Shown here one piece after another: positions 11,801 to 22,435 of a DNA stretch of 60,000 nt. How positions within the stretch are numbered: the first letter of the stretch is position 1; each line of letters opens with the position of its first letter. The notes beneath the pieces are model-generated. The model saw only the letters and a list, made by a program, of their open reading frames with translations, searched no databases and was not told the DNA's origin. The translations under genes were made by a program, and so were the position numbers. The DNA comes from Hydractinia symbiolongicarpus (Eukaryota > Cnidaria > Hydrozoa > Anthoathecata > Hydractiniidae): assembly GCF_029227915.1 (NCBI RefSeq), contig NC_079889.1, positions 4,714,001-4,774,000 on the forward strand. The letters run 5' to 3'.

Positions 11801-14329
11801 CGAACTCCCGGTTATTCGAAGTAAATTCTTATCCCCCTTGAGGCTTCGAATAACCGGGAGTCTACTGTATGCAATGACTAACAGCCAATGACTAACATTA
11901 ATATGAGCTTGTTCTAGTAGTAATAGACAAGTTCCGGTCACAAAAAGTGTGAAGCCTCGCAAGTGATCTGAGTTTAGCAAGACATCGAGATATCTTTTTT
12001 AATCGCGTATTTCTTACAAGCTTACTGAATTTTTAAATTATGTAGACAGTAAATATACTATTGTTCTGTAAAATATAACTTAACTGCTGATTGAGATGCG
12101 TTACAACTGTTCGGTAAAATTCATCAGTAGAATACGTTGCAATTGTTCGGTAAAATTCATCTGTAGAACAACTGTTCGTTGAAGTATGTAAGATAAGCGA
12201 GTTAAGTTATTTGTTAACAAATTTCCGCATTTTGCATATTTGCTTTTTGTTACCCGTGTACAATAGTCACATCTATACTTTGTACCATTCTCAAGTTTAA
12301 TCTTTATTTAGACGAAAACCTGGAAAGAAATCTCAGAAATATTCGTATACCGTTAGTAGCTATGTCACCAATTAACGCTAAAGACAGCAATGATAGAGAA
12401 GACGAGCTGGGCGATACGTTTTCCGTCACACGTCGATTTCACGACACACCTGAACCACTATCGCCGACAGAAGATTCGCCTCGATCGATTGATGAAGCAG
12501 TTCTACACGATGCTACGATGTAAGTTAGCTACTAACAAGGTTTTAAACGCTGTCTAAAAACTTTTTTAAAATGTCGGAATTCGCGCTAATGTGACGTGAA
12601 TTAGAAAGTCTGTAGCTACAGTACACATCCGCTAATTTGATTGATGTTAATTCGAACATCCACTATTTCGAACAAATTTCTTTTTTTTTTTCAAATTTCT
12701 TCAAAACTCTTTTGTTAACTCTTGCTTGATTCGATCATTTGTTTTTTCGAAGATAATTTTCAATCCCTTATGTGTGTTCGAATAAGCGAATGTATCCTGT
12801 ATAAATAATAACCCCGCAATCAGAATTGTGTTAAATAAATAAATAAAATGGTTCAACATGTTAGCTAATTAAAAAGTTAAAAAAATATTTTAGAGGTGAA
12901 TTACTTGAACAACAACGAGCTACCAAACGTGTAAAGAAAAGACTTGGTAAACTATTAAAAGACTACGAAGATGATTTTTATAGTAGATGGAACAGGTAGA
13001 TATATATTTTTGTGGATTTGCCCTTACTAAAGATGTATCGAAAGTCGCCTGTATACATCATTACCTTTTGCTATTAGATTAAGTGTTTTATTCATAATAT
13101 TTGGAAGGCTTTATATAAAAAAAAAAATTGCAAGATTTTGCCATGACAATGTAATAAAAAGGACCACAATAAACATTGTGTCATGTAAAATTATTTCTCT
13201 TTGCTTAAGAATTTTAATTATTTCTATGGAACTTAATTTTTCGATTTACTCTGAAAAATCCAATTCTGTACAACTTAAGTTGCCTCAATATGCCAACTCT
13301 TAACTGTCCAAACTCCAATATTCTTTAAAAAAATCAGAATCAAGCCTCGCTTAAATTTGCTTTCTGTTTTGAATTTTTAAAACTTTGCTTTACTCTACTT
13401 AATGGTTGTAATTCTTTAAATTACAACCGTTAAGTAGAGTGAACGCTAACCCTAACCGTTACAAAAAAAAGGAGCTACGAAATATATTTCTCTATACTGA
13501 ATTTTTGACAATGAGTGATCGTTAAAACTCTGACAATCAGTTTAAACATTGAAGCACTCTTTGTTGTGTTTACTTAATATTTATTATTTTACCTTTCAAG
13601 TAATTATCGGTAACTTTTTTAAACTTTTTTTGTCTTAGAAAAATGCAGAAAGAAGACCGGTTGCCGAAAGAAGCTGAGTATCGCGAATATAAGGTAAAAG
13701 GAGTAATTTTTAACTGTCTTTCTTTGAAATCCCCAGAAAATCACCTAAGACATCCATTTTCACAGGAATGCAGAAAAACATCATAAAACAATATAACCTT
13801 TAAAGGACTGGTCCCGCAAATATCAGGCAAACGGCCCCAATGTCGGACCTGAGGATTAGGTTGTCATAGAATTGCTTCACATGTTTTAGAAAGAGGATGA
13901 TTGGATACATGAACCGTCTTACTCTTGTCCCATGCCACTATTTGCTGCTCAAGTTTCGACAAGCTGATTATTTTTATACCCTTTCTTTTTTTTTATATTA
14001 ATTCTATACTTTTAAAATGCAGGCCGTGCCTTAAGGGTTAAACTCTACGCGCTTCCTGCTAATTGGCTGAAGGAAAATAATTCCAATAATTTTTCTCGCA
14101 GTTTAAAGTAAAGTAAATCTTTTTCCGTTATTACTTGAAACACTTGTCCTTTATCTCAAACAACAAAATTTTGACCCTTTTTCTTCCTATGGTTCTTATG
14201 TACCTCTCTACCTCGCCCTCTTTCGAGTTCGAGTGAGTTTATATGACATTTTGTGTTTAGCTCGTGAAAGCAAAGTTACGCCTCGTTGATGCATTGATAG
14301 CAAAGAAAAGTGCAAACAACACTGTGTAA
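2891..14329 (+). CDS. FAM13: FAM13-family protein (FAM13A/B/C homologue), 23 exons, 5' end outside the window
   Basis: Exons by splice signals and phase: 2891-2959, 3193-3289, 3428-3449, 3948-4057, 4195-4239, 4328-4390, 4462-4746, 5155-5193, 5551-5599, 6259-6388, 7329-7387, 7519-7577, 8290-8362, 8622-8711, 9141-9244, 9478-9561, 10161-10241, 10454-10491, 11156-11217, 12312-12519, 12894-12995, 13639-13693, 14261-14329. All have AG/GT borders and agree in phase, giving 663 complete codons before TAA. The C-terminus holds three coiled-coil 'GR' modules typical of FAM13: FESDFEKTNGRK with YIAELGRAKKQL; LQYENSHGRP with RPLYDRYRKIKRRI; and LLKDYEDDFYSRWNRK with YREYKLVKAKLRL. The middle is Ser/Pro-rich and probably disordered. 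In vertebrates FAM13A and B carry a RhoGAP domain upstream; here that part would lie left of the window, so its presence is unknown. Family recognition is strong, but which vertebrate paralogue is nearest cannot be decided by eye. Confidence 0.93.
5691..6021 (+). mobile_element. Helitron-like non-autonomous element, short copy, in a FAM13 intron
   Basis: It starts with TC after an A (ATCTATTATAAGACTACGAA) and ends GTGGGATTATCAACTAG followed by T, which fits Helitron insertion between A and T. Blocks shared with the copy at 37499-38056 include GAAGCCATTACAATGCAC, TTGATCAGTGTTTCAAG and GACGTCA near the 3' end. The 3' hairpin is not clear in this copy. No coding capacity. Confidence 0.55.
6890..7190. 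repeat. Dispersed 'cgcgaaa/aaattcgcg' repeat in a FAM13 intron
   Basis: Intronic stretch with many short motifs of the type aattccgcgaaat, aatcgcgaaaataaattct and ttcgcgaaaattt. Similar clusters occur at 9810-10045, 10690-10870, 10990-11080, 15020-15310, 19090-19180, 36050-36180 and 42290-42470. No clear termini were found, so the element class is unknown. Confidence 0.5.
9810..11080. repeat. 'cgcgaaa' family patches within FAM13 introns
   Basis: Three patches of the same dispersed family, at about 9810-10045, 10690-10870 and 10990-11080, in the introns around exons 10161-10241 and 10454-10491. Typical pieces are TTTTGCGAATTTGTCGAATT, TTCGCGAGAATTAAATTTTG and AATAAATTCTCGCGAAATTT. Apparent ORFs here come from this repeat and not from exons. 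Confidence 0.45.
10543..10697. mobile_element. TA-flanked MITE, degenerate copy, in a FAM13 intron
   Basis: It starts after TA with CAGCACACATCTGCTAATTT and its right end CGATTACCGGATGTACCT is an imperfect inverted copy of the start. The body (GCTGTTAATTCGAACATCTA and onwards) is closely similar to the element at 12619-12799. It is probably a non-autonomous Tc1/mariner- or pogo-type element. The right end is eroded, so the border is approximate. Confidence 0.55.
11221..11867. mobile_element. 647-bp pogo/Tigger-like MITE inserted at a FAM13 splice donor
   Basis: Terminal inverted repeats are near perfect: CAGTAGACTCCCGGTTATTC at the left and its complement ending GGGAGTCTACTG at the right. 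TA dinucleotides flank both ends (11219-11220 and 11868-11869), the target-site duplication of Tc1/mariner-pogo elements. The body holds at least eight copies of gGTTATTCGAA, mostly close to the two ends. The longest frames in it (90 and 68 codons) are artefacts of the repeats, so it is non-autonomous. Confidence 0.85.
12619..12799. mobile_element. 181-bp TA-flanked MITE in a FAM13 intron
   Basis: Left end CAGTACACATCCGCTAATTT and right end AATAAGCGAATGTATCCTG are imperfect inverted repeats, with TA on both sides (12617-12618 and 12800-12801). The body is shared with the copies at 10543-10697 and about 32160-32307. No coding capacity. Class is inferred from the TA duplication and the 5'-CAG start. 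Confidence 0.7.
13392..13440. repeat. 49-nt near-perfect hairpin in a FAM13 intron
   Basis: Two 22-nt arms (13392-13413 and 13419-13440) pair with a single mismatch around a 5-nt loop. The arm reads ACTCTACTTAATGGTTGTAA. It is followed by a short telomere-like CTAACCCTAACC at 13447-13458. It may be a foldback remnant of a transposon end or a cruciform-forming site. Confidence 0.7.
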
Positions 14330-14361
14330 ATCGCTTCTGTCGCAACTTGTCTACCATTTTA

Positions 14362-14367
14362 AATAAA
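14362..14367 (+). terminator. Polyadenylation signal of the FAM13 gene
   Basis: AATAAA lies 32 nt after the TAA stop at 14327-14329. No other gene follows closely on this strand, so a short 3' UTR is likely. Confidence 0.6.
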
Positions 14368-14369
14368 GA

Positions 14370-16900
14370 ATGTGGTGTTTAGAACACCGAAATAAACAAA
14401 TCATAGATGTTTTTAACTGTAAATGAAACGCAAATATATCAATAGACCCGCCAATGACGTTAGACCTACAGAAAGACGAAATGAATGATAGAAAATTTAT
14501 ATTTTTAAGTTGTTTGTTTGCATTGCCGTTTTAAAAAAAAATTTCTGTTGCTAAATTATAAAGGATGACACTTTTTTTCGCTGACTGTAAAATTGGAACG
14601 ACGCTATTTTTTGGTTGGAACTTATATAATTTTTTTTTCAACCAATAAAATCAAAGAGAATTAATGTAATCCGTTGCGTTGAGGTGGATTAAGTTTCACT
14701 TACTTACTCACACGTGTTGCCAGGATAAAATTTCGTTTCTATCAATTTCCAAGTGTAATGGGTGCTCCATCGGATAAAGCTGGGTTATAAAAATAGTGTA
14801 AATTGTTTTTTCAACTTCTTTTTTTAGCTTACTTTGTTTAATTTTTTAATTGCAAAAGATTTATGGAAATCAATATTGCTCTCTATTACATAAGAAGATG
14901 GCTGGTTTGTGAAATTTTTAAAAATTTTTATCGTTTATTTTAATGTTTTTTTTTAAATTAGTTTTTAAGAAGTATGACCCTATCTTGTAGTTGTCCAACC
15001 TTTTTTCTCAAGCCAAATTTAGGCGGCATTGTTTTTGCGTTTACTGATTTGAAGAATTTTGGTCGCATTCACGATAATTATTACCGGCGATATTTTCTTC
15101 AAAATGTCATCAGTGAAAAAAACACACGTTGAATGTATTTTAAATTTCTGATCTGCGAAAAAAACTCGAGACAGTACGAAATAAAATTGAGTTAAATTCT
15201 CACTCTTAGCTAATAATTGCATCCATACTTTAAAAACATCTTCATTCACCATACTTCACAAGAACTGATACCCGCAAATTCTCGAAAACAAGTGGTCGCA
15301 AATTCTTTTCGCCTGTTGCGGCTTTAGACATTCATCAGTCATTGTAACAATCTTTTATTTAACATTTCCTTTAAATTCATTCCTTAAATTCATTAATCAT
15401 CTGCTAAATTTGTTGTTCCCCTTCCCTGTGTTATAGATAGCCAGACTCTTTTTATATATGCGATATATAGACTGGAAATACGGTTTCTATTTAAGTGTAT
15501 AAAGTTGAAATTGTACATATATTGTATGATAACCCTAGTTCATATATATATCTGTTTAACTTAAATATATATATGTTCAGTTTACGAGCAACTTTTTCTC
15601 TGTTTTTTCTGTGATATATTTTTGGATCCTTGAAGCTACTGTTTTACTGAGTTTGTTGTGTTCTTACAGAGATGCAAAATTTGATTTGACATGAAATTGA
15701 ACTCAAGGACGAATATCTATAAAATTTATTAGGCAACACGATTTTTGTAAAAGAACATTCCCAGCGCAAGGTTTTATCGCTAAAAGTCAGAAATCATTCC
15801 ACGTTTAAAAGTCGATATTAATGCCGCCCTGGTTATAATGATATTAAATTATTGCTAAAAAAAAAAAAAAGCTCAAGAAAAATCATCGATTGTTCATATC
15901 TCTTTTTTATGTGTATACATTTTTGTTTCGTTTTGGTATGAATATTCTTTATCTAGTAATGATGCACAAGGGACTAAAATATCAAATCTCCTTGAATCTA
16001 TAATTAAATCTTTAGTTTACACACCAAACCCTATTTAAGACACCGACACATACACAACGTCGTGATAATGTTACCACATGCATTTTTAAACTTTCGCAAA
16101 ATTGCAAATCTAAAATGGTGAATTTCGAACGCCTTTTCACATTTATTTTTTGAAAAAGTATATTTTTGCAAAATGCAATATAGGGGTAAGTTTTTTTGAA
16201 AATACTTTGCATCTAATTTCAAAACAAGAAGCCCTGCGGCTTAAAGATTTCCGCCATTAGCAATAATCTGAAAAAGTACTAAACTTTGAAGAGGACTGAG
16301 TAATATGGGGGAATAAAATCATCGAAAAAAAAATTTAAAATTAAATTTTTGATTATTATTGTAACTGCAAAACATAGCTAACTTAACTTACATAAACTTC
16401 ATTTCTCTATAAGAACAATTTTAAAAGAAAAATAATAAACCTGAAAATTGATGAACAATGAAAATTTATCCATTTTCTCTTTTTCTCTGAAAAACAACTT
16501 GGAAAATATCTTTAAAGGTGGCAGCAAATTGTTTTTTACATAAAATCAGTTACGAAATGTTATTTTTAGACTACGGAGGAGATATTTATTCGCTGCACAA
16601 AGGATAAACATCGTGAAATTGTACAGAGTCACATTGTTCTATCAGAGGGATAAAAATTAATCTGAAGCATTTTGTTCCACCCAGGCCTTTCACATCAGAC
16701 TAGCACTGCATGTACACTAAACTGCGCCCCGTTAGTGCTGCATCACAGCCAACTGTCAAAAATTGATCTAGTTGATGTATCTGTGGAGTAAGCTAGCTGA
16801 CTGTTTTGGGCTAATTACATGTGATTATAATTTTTAGTGGTTTATATAGCTGTACTTTATATAGTTGGTCCTTAATAATACACAGTTTTAGTGTCACTTC
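14370..16900. other. Intergenic DNA without a recognised gene
   Basis: AT-rich sequence with long A and T runs. About 15020-15310 belongs to the dispersed 'cgcgaaa' family (for example TACCCGCAAATTCTCGAAAA and GGTCGCAAATTCTTTTCGCC), which explains the 77-codon minus-strand frame there. I see no exon-like frames with good splice borders. Confidence 0.5.
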
Positions 16901-16904
16901 CAAG

Positions 16905-17200
16905 TGAACACAGCAACGTTGTAACAGCGTTATATCAACGTCGCCCAGCGACCTCGCACTAACGTTGCATCCAAATTGAAAATGGGAATCGCGTTGTTTT
17001 GTGAAGTTTTTACAACGTTAATTTCGCACCCTGTTTGCAACATCGCGAAGACGTTCGAACAACGTCGTAATACCCTCAAAGTAACTGTTCACAGCATGCA
17101 GATGGCGTTGCTACAACGTCATAATACCCTCAAAGTAACCCTTTACAACAACGCGAGACGGGAACATGACGTTGCAACAACGTCAAAAAACCTTGTACGG
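16905..17200. repeat. AACGTTG/CAACGTC box-rich repeat with an internal tandem duplication
   Basis: More than ten CAACGT/ACGTTG boxes occur within 300 bp. A unit containing AATACCCTCAAAGTAAC is present twice, about 54 bp apart (17070-17086 and 17124-17140). The local base composition (GC and CpG) is clearly higher than in the flanks, which makes it look like a transposon fragment or a separate repeat. The 93-codon frame at 16976-17257 lies on this repeat and is not supported as a gene. Confidence 0.5.
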
Positions 17201-17785
17201 AATCTATACGGTGTTTATAGGCACTCTCAACGAATAAATGACAAAAAGCCTCGATAAATATCAATCTTCATAAAACTTTACAAAAATATACACATAAATA
17301 TTACATACATATATACAGTAAATTGTTACATTATTACAGTTAAGACTACATTGAAAAATATTGTGGAATCAATGTAAGGAATTTTAAAACTCACTAAATA
17401 AAGAACGATATAAGTAAAAAATCTTTAGAAACTTTTGAAAAAAATGCATAAAAAAAGAGTTGTGGCGTGTGACGTGCAATACTTTCTCGATTTTGTAGTT
17501 TCCAAAATGACATCACGTGCTTGCATGATACAAATCAACTTGCAATTATTATAAATATATTGTTATACATTGACTCATGGATTTAAGGTTTTAGCATGCC
17601 CTGTCCAATCCATGCTAGCAGGAAAGCGAGAATGATGACAATGACGTCGTGCTTATCTGCTTATGAGATTTTCGATAAAGAAGGTTGAACCTCGATGCAT
17701 CCCTGATTAAAACACTTTTTAATTTACACAAAATGTTAAAAAACAATAAAAAAATCTACAAAAAATTTCCTAAATGATAATTAAA

Positions 17786-18577
17786 TCAGTTTGATGTGAT
17801 GAGTTCATGATATCTTCCTGAGCAGTTCTTCCTCTGCTGCCATCCCGGTCTGGGGCATGCTTTAATATGGCTGTCATTTGATTTTCTATTTCGGCGGTGA
17901 TAACACCGTTCCTGCTGGACATTACACTCGCTGATACGAAAAAAAAATAATAAGTAATAAGACAAACTGTAAATAGGGAAAAAATTGACCAATGTTGTAC
18001 GTACCAAGTATCAAATCTCCAACACGCGTATTCATTAAGCTTTTCTTCTTTTTCAATCCCTTTCCTCACATGTTCAGTAGAGACATCAGTCCGTAACTCA
18101 TAAGGCTGTTGCGTAAGAGAAAATAAAAATACAATTTCTTAAAATCAATGATAATACAAAAGATGGGTATTTTTTTCATTTTCATTAAGAATTAATGTGG
18201 TTAACGACTTTAAAAAGTTTAGAATTTAGTTTCTCGAATAGACATTTCCGGTAGCTCCCACTGCCATTAATACCGTAAGGTCAATTCAATATAAAGGAGG
18301 GAGAAAAATTATTAGTTGAAACTTTCTGGCAAAACCTTTTGAAATTTAAAGTATATGCATTATTTTTTTTCACACTTACTTTTTCATAACATTATTTGTT
18401 GTTTCTTTGGTGTTGTCGCCCCCAATTTTTGATAGTCGTGTAACCTAATAAGATACAAAGAATAAATGACAGTCTAAAAATAATGCCAATACTATTTAAT
18501 TATTTCATGACTACTTTCATGTACTATTAAATTATTTTGAATAAAGACAAAACATACCATAGATTGGTAATGGTCTT
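17786..18577 (-). CDS. Partial gene resembling a DUF4806 protein (exons on the minus strand)
   Basis: Minus-strand exons with good borders: 18558-18577 and 18380-18444 together read DHYQSMVTRLSKIGGDNTKE and end TTNNVMKK; 18005-18105 reads ELRTDVSTEHVRKGIEKEEK and continues to YACWRFDTW; a last exon from about 17922-17932 down to a stop at about 17775-17786. In one frame the last exon gives EIENQMTAILKHAPDRDGSR. The 'LSxIGGxxxKETxxxVMKK' and 'EIENxxxxxLKHAPDR' pieces resemble the start and end of DUF4806, a domain of unknown function. Problems: the second and third exons do not join in phase, so an exon is missing or the gene is broken, and the last acceptor is ambiguous. No 5' exon was found. 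The family call is from memory of the motif and is moderate at best. Confidence 0.4.
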
Positions 18578-18599
18578 CTAATTGCAGTATGCTAACAAA

Positions 18600-20270
18600 A
18601 AAAAAACATTTGTTGCCAACAGAATGCTCTTTAGTTCTGCAGTTGCATCAAACATTTTTCTTTTCTTTTGTCTACTTTGCACTAACTTAACATACTTTTA
18701 TCTATCTTTTGTCTACTTTGCCCTAAATTTCATTTCCTTTATTAAACTTTTATCTGCTTTAAGTTTGCGGGGAAAAAAATTTGGAATTAAATATATTTGA
18801 ATTATACTTAATTTACTTGAGAGTGAAAGTAAAATGCAAAATAAAGAAACGCGAATGCCGTCATTGTTTAAAAAATGCAAATTTAAGTTTGCGAATACAA
18901 GGCAATTCGTAAAGATTTCTTCCACAGTCTTCTTTCCTACAAACTTTTCTTCCGCGCATTCATTATTATATCCAAATGCTTTCACAGTTAGTTTCAAACA
19001 AAATAAAAAAATGCATCTTTATGTTGTCAAAAAAACCTGAATTTTACAAATAATTTTTTTGGAAATAGTGGAGGGAGCTTAACCTTGACTAAAAATTTAT
19101 TAGCGCGAAATGCGTTTATATTGCTATTGCGCGAAAATTAGTACGCGCGAAATAATGTTTTTTTTTGCTGCGCGAAGTTTAAAATGAAAAATGTAGTTAC
19201 TTCTGAACGTACAAAGCCATTCCAATGCGCAAGGGTAACGTTTTTATTTGGGTCATTTCGTCATGTGAAAAACTGATTGGCGGAACAGCATACATACAAA
19301 GATCGTTAGCAAAACGCTAGAATACCTTAGATAATATGCGGTCCAATTAATATGAAAGCGACCTCTTAATAATGCCTAATGATGTAATTTACATATTTAT
19401 TAATATCGGTAATTAGATTTGCTACTTTTTAATTACATCTCGGAGACAAACTTAAAATAGCTTCAATTGCACGGGTTTGTCAATCCTTAATTAACAATAA
19501 GAACCTAAGCAATTTATTGCGGCAGGTAAAATATTCCATTCTAATTTCGTGAATTTCTAAATTGTTGATTATTGTTTTGTATGCTTGTGTCAGCTGTAAA
19601 GTTGCTAAAGCTGAATTTTCTCTCAACGACAAAACGGAACGGTAGAGAACAAGAGAAATACTTCAATTTGATTGGCTATCCGCTAATTTTTCATTTGTTT
19701 TTAAAATCTTTTTCATTCCAGTCCAAAAAAAAGCTGAAACGATTTTAACTTTAAATTTGAATTTGAAATGAAAATGTAATCACAATTGTCTGTTTCGATC
19801 CGTTCCGATCCTTCCCATTTCGTTTTTGAGTGGAAATTTAACTTAAAAGCAATAATGAAGAACAAAAACGAGCAACTAATCAATTGAAGATGACAAAACA
19901 AGAAAGGTGTAAAATATGTGAGAGATAAAATTAAAGGCGTGTATATACGTCAGATCATTTGTTTCTCTTTATGACATCATATTCTTGCAACTTTATATAC
20001 CTTATCTTACCATCAATCAAACCTACATCATTAAATCATAAATACATTATTTGATGCCCTCCAACTCTCCCATGTGACGTAATCACTGCTAATGACGATA
20101 AATTACAGATCTATCTTGATTCTTATCAGGTAGAATAACTATAACAACTTTGTTACCAGGACCTAGATTATGACATTAGTTGTAAAAAATTTCACATTTA
20201 TGTATTTTAATCCTATGGAATTTCTTTATTTTCTTTCATTTCAACAATTTTTTTTTTTCTTCTAACAATC
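18600..20270. other. Intergenic DNA, includes one 'cgcgaaa' patch
   Basis: No supported exons. Positions 19090-19180 carry the dispersed family (TTAGCGCGAAATGCG, GCGCGAAAATTAGTACGCGC). The remaining frames of 60-95 codons have low-complexity F/L/K-rich composition and no splice context. Confidence 0.4.
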
Positions 20271-20273
20271 TAG

Positions 20274-20400
20274 TATCAGTAATACTCAGGGTCAATCTTC
20301 TTTCTTGGAGTCTGTTGTAGATTGTAGAAGCCAACTCATGTCAATCGTCACTACGTCTTTAGGAACGAGATTAGCTAAAAGGGATTTTATTATTCAATAA
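20274..20400 (+). other. Candidate terminal coding exon, no identified partner exons
   Basis: After a strong polypyrimidine tract and TAG acceptor (20271-20273) one frame stays open for 41 codons to a TAA at 20398-20400. The peptide (for example SSFLESVVDCRSQLMSIV) has a balanced, protein-like composition unlike the surrounding AT-rich frames. No upstream exon, poly(A) signal or homology was recognised, so it could be chance. Confidence 0.2.
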
Positions 20401-21962
20401 TTGTGATAACCAAATCGGTGCTCCTTAGAATTGCCATTGACTAAAACGTTTGAGCACAAAATGCAGCGAGCAGGTCAACCAGGGAGAATTGGGTACATTT
20501 AAGTTGGACATAAAATGGGCAAAGTAATTCTTTTTTAAATTAGTCTTTCTACAGTACAAAATAACACTTTCAGAGTCTGCCATCATGAAAACACTTAAAT
20601 GTGCTATATTTCTAATTCCCCTCAAGAGAATAGGAACTTGTGAAATATAAAAAAGGTAATATTTTTAACATAAATAACCAATTTAATGTTTTTCTTATTA
20701 TTTATAAAACGGTGTGCATTTGTGCAACTGGTGTGCTCTGTTTAACCAGATTTTGACGACCACATTTTGTAGGGGAAAATAATTCAAATCTGAGAAACGT
20801 CATATATTAATGATAGGATAAAAGTTTATATGAGTTAATAAGTAAATTCTAAGAAGAGCAAATTTTGCCTACTTTCATTTTGAACATATTTATAAAGGAT
20901 ATTCTTATAATGTATTTTCTTATATAAAAATACGTATCAAGCTCTCAAGATAAAAATTACTTTAACGACAATATCAAAGTTATCATTTCCAATAAATTCT
21001 GTTTAATTTTGAAAGAGGTATTAGATGGCATAAACCCTTTTTATTTTGAAATATTTTATCTATAATAGAATATATTAAAAACATTCTAAACACCTTAAAA
21101 AACAACTAAACCGAACAATCAAATCTTTTTCTTCATGAAAGCATATATTAACATGTTTTTTTCCCTTCAACATTATATACCTCCTGTTTTCCATGCCCAT
21201 TTCTCCCCCAATCACGTATTAGCTATGTACAGCTGACACCAATAGTTGTACAAATTGTTGTCGTTCATTTATGTGATCAATATATTTTAACTGTCAAAAT
21301 AAATTCCCAAATAAGATTATTGACAGTGACACTGTATGTTCTTTTAATCGTCATTTTGCGGTCTTGTCATCATTCTGCATGAATGTAATAAATTTGAAAA
21401 CAAACATCTAGCTAATCCCATTTTCTACCACGTTATCATATTTGGTAATTTTAATAAAACGTACCAGACCACAATTAACAGACCACTACAATGTAATCAT
21501 ATCAAATCACTCTTTTTAATTTAAGTTGTCTTCGCCACAAAAGTTTAAATTACATCTTCAAATCTGGAGTTTTGAACAAGATATTATTCCTTAGACATAG
21601 GGTCACGAAAATATATGCGAGCAAAAATTTGTTAACAGTTCACCAAAACTTTACTTGAGGTCGTGACCTTTTTCTAATTTGACGGCTCAATCTCTGTCTA
21701 ATTAGATTTTCATTGTTTTGTTCTTTATGATTGCTCAATCATATTTTTGATGCATATAACAATGTTTTAGATACAAAAGATATAAATTCTTATCAGAATA
21801 ATTACTTGAAAAACTTGAACAACAAAAAAAAGCCTTAGAAAACATATTACGCTTAAAAATGCACCTAAAAAAAAATTTTTCTATACTTTTCTTGTTTGGG
21901 GGCATCACGTTTTATATATAAATATCATGCAAATTAGGCATTGGTGCATATTTCTAATATTT

Positions 21963-21994
21963 GTTCACAAGTGTGGTACAGTACCACTTGTGAA
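21963..21994. repeat. Short hairpin
   Basis: GTTCACAAGTGTGGTAC is followed after one base by GTACCACTTGTGAAC, an inverted copy lacking two bases. It may be a transposon footprint or foldback. Confidence 0.5.
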
Positions 21995-22370
21995 CGAATC
22001 TCATCAAGAGCGTTCTAAAATGCTTGATCTAATAATCAGAATGACGCGTGCCATTCTGTAAGTTGATTGCGAACAATTAAGATTTTGATTATCATACTTA
22101 ATTGATTTGCAGCCGTACGCTTATAATGATGGTATGCACTTTCTCTAACCGGTAAGAATATTTATTCAGGAAGCATATAAATATAATATTTATTTTATTT
22201 TTATTATTTTTTCTATTTTTTTTAATTTTTTTTTTTGATAATAAAATTTACTTAATACATTTGTTCACTGTATCTCTGGATAACTATTTTCAATAGCAGG
22301 AATTATTTGCAACTTCTTAGCAGGGTAGCTCAAAGACAAATTTAAAAAAAAATCAGGATCACTTAAGACA

Positions 22371-22435
22371 TAGCCTAATGGCTAAGACGGTGAATTGAGA
22401 GAAATGCGTTTGCAGTTTTTCGATTAGAATCTTAG
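22371..22435 (+). other. Degenerate tRNA-like (SINE head?) sequence
   Basis: TAGCCTAATGGCTAAGACGG resembles a pol III A box region, and about 45 nt later TTCGATTAGAATC resembles a split B box. It does not fold into a clear cloverleaf by eye, so at best it is a decayed tRNA-derived SINE head. Confidence 0.2.
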
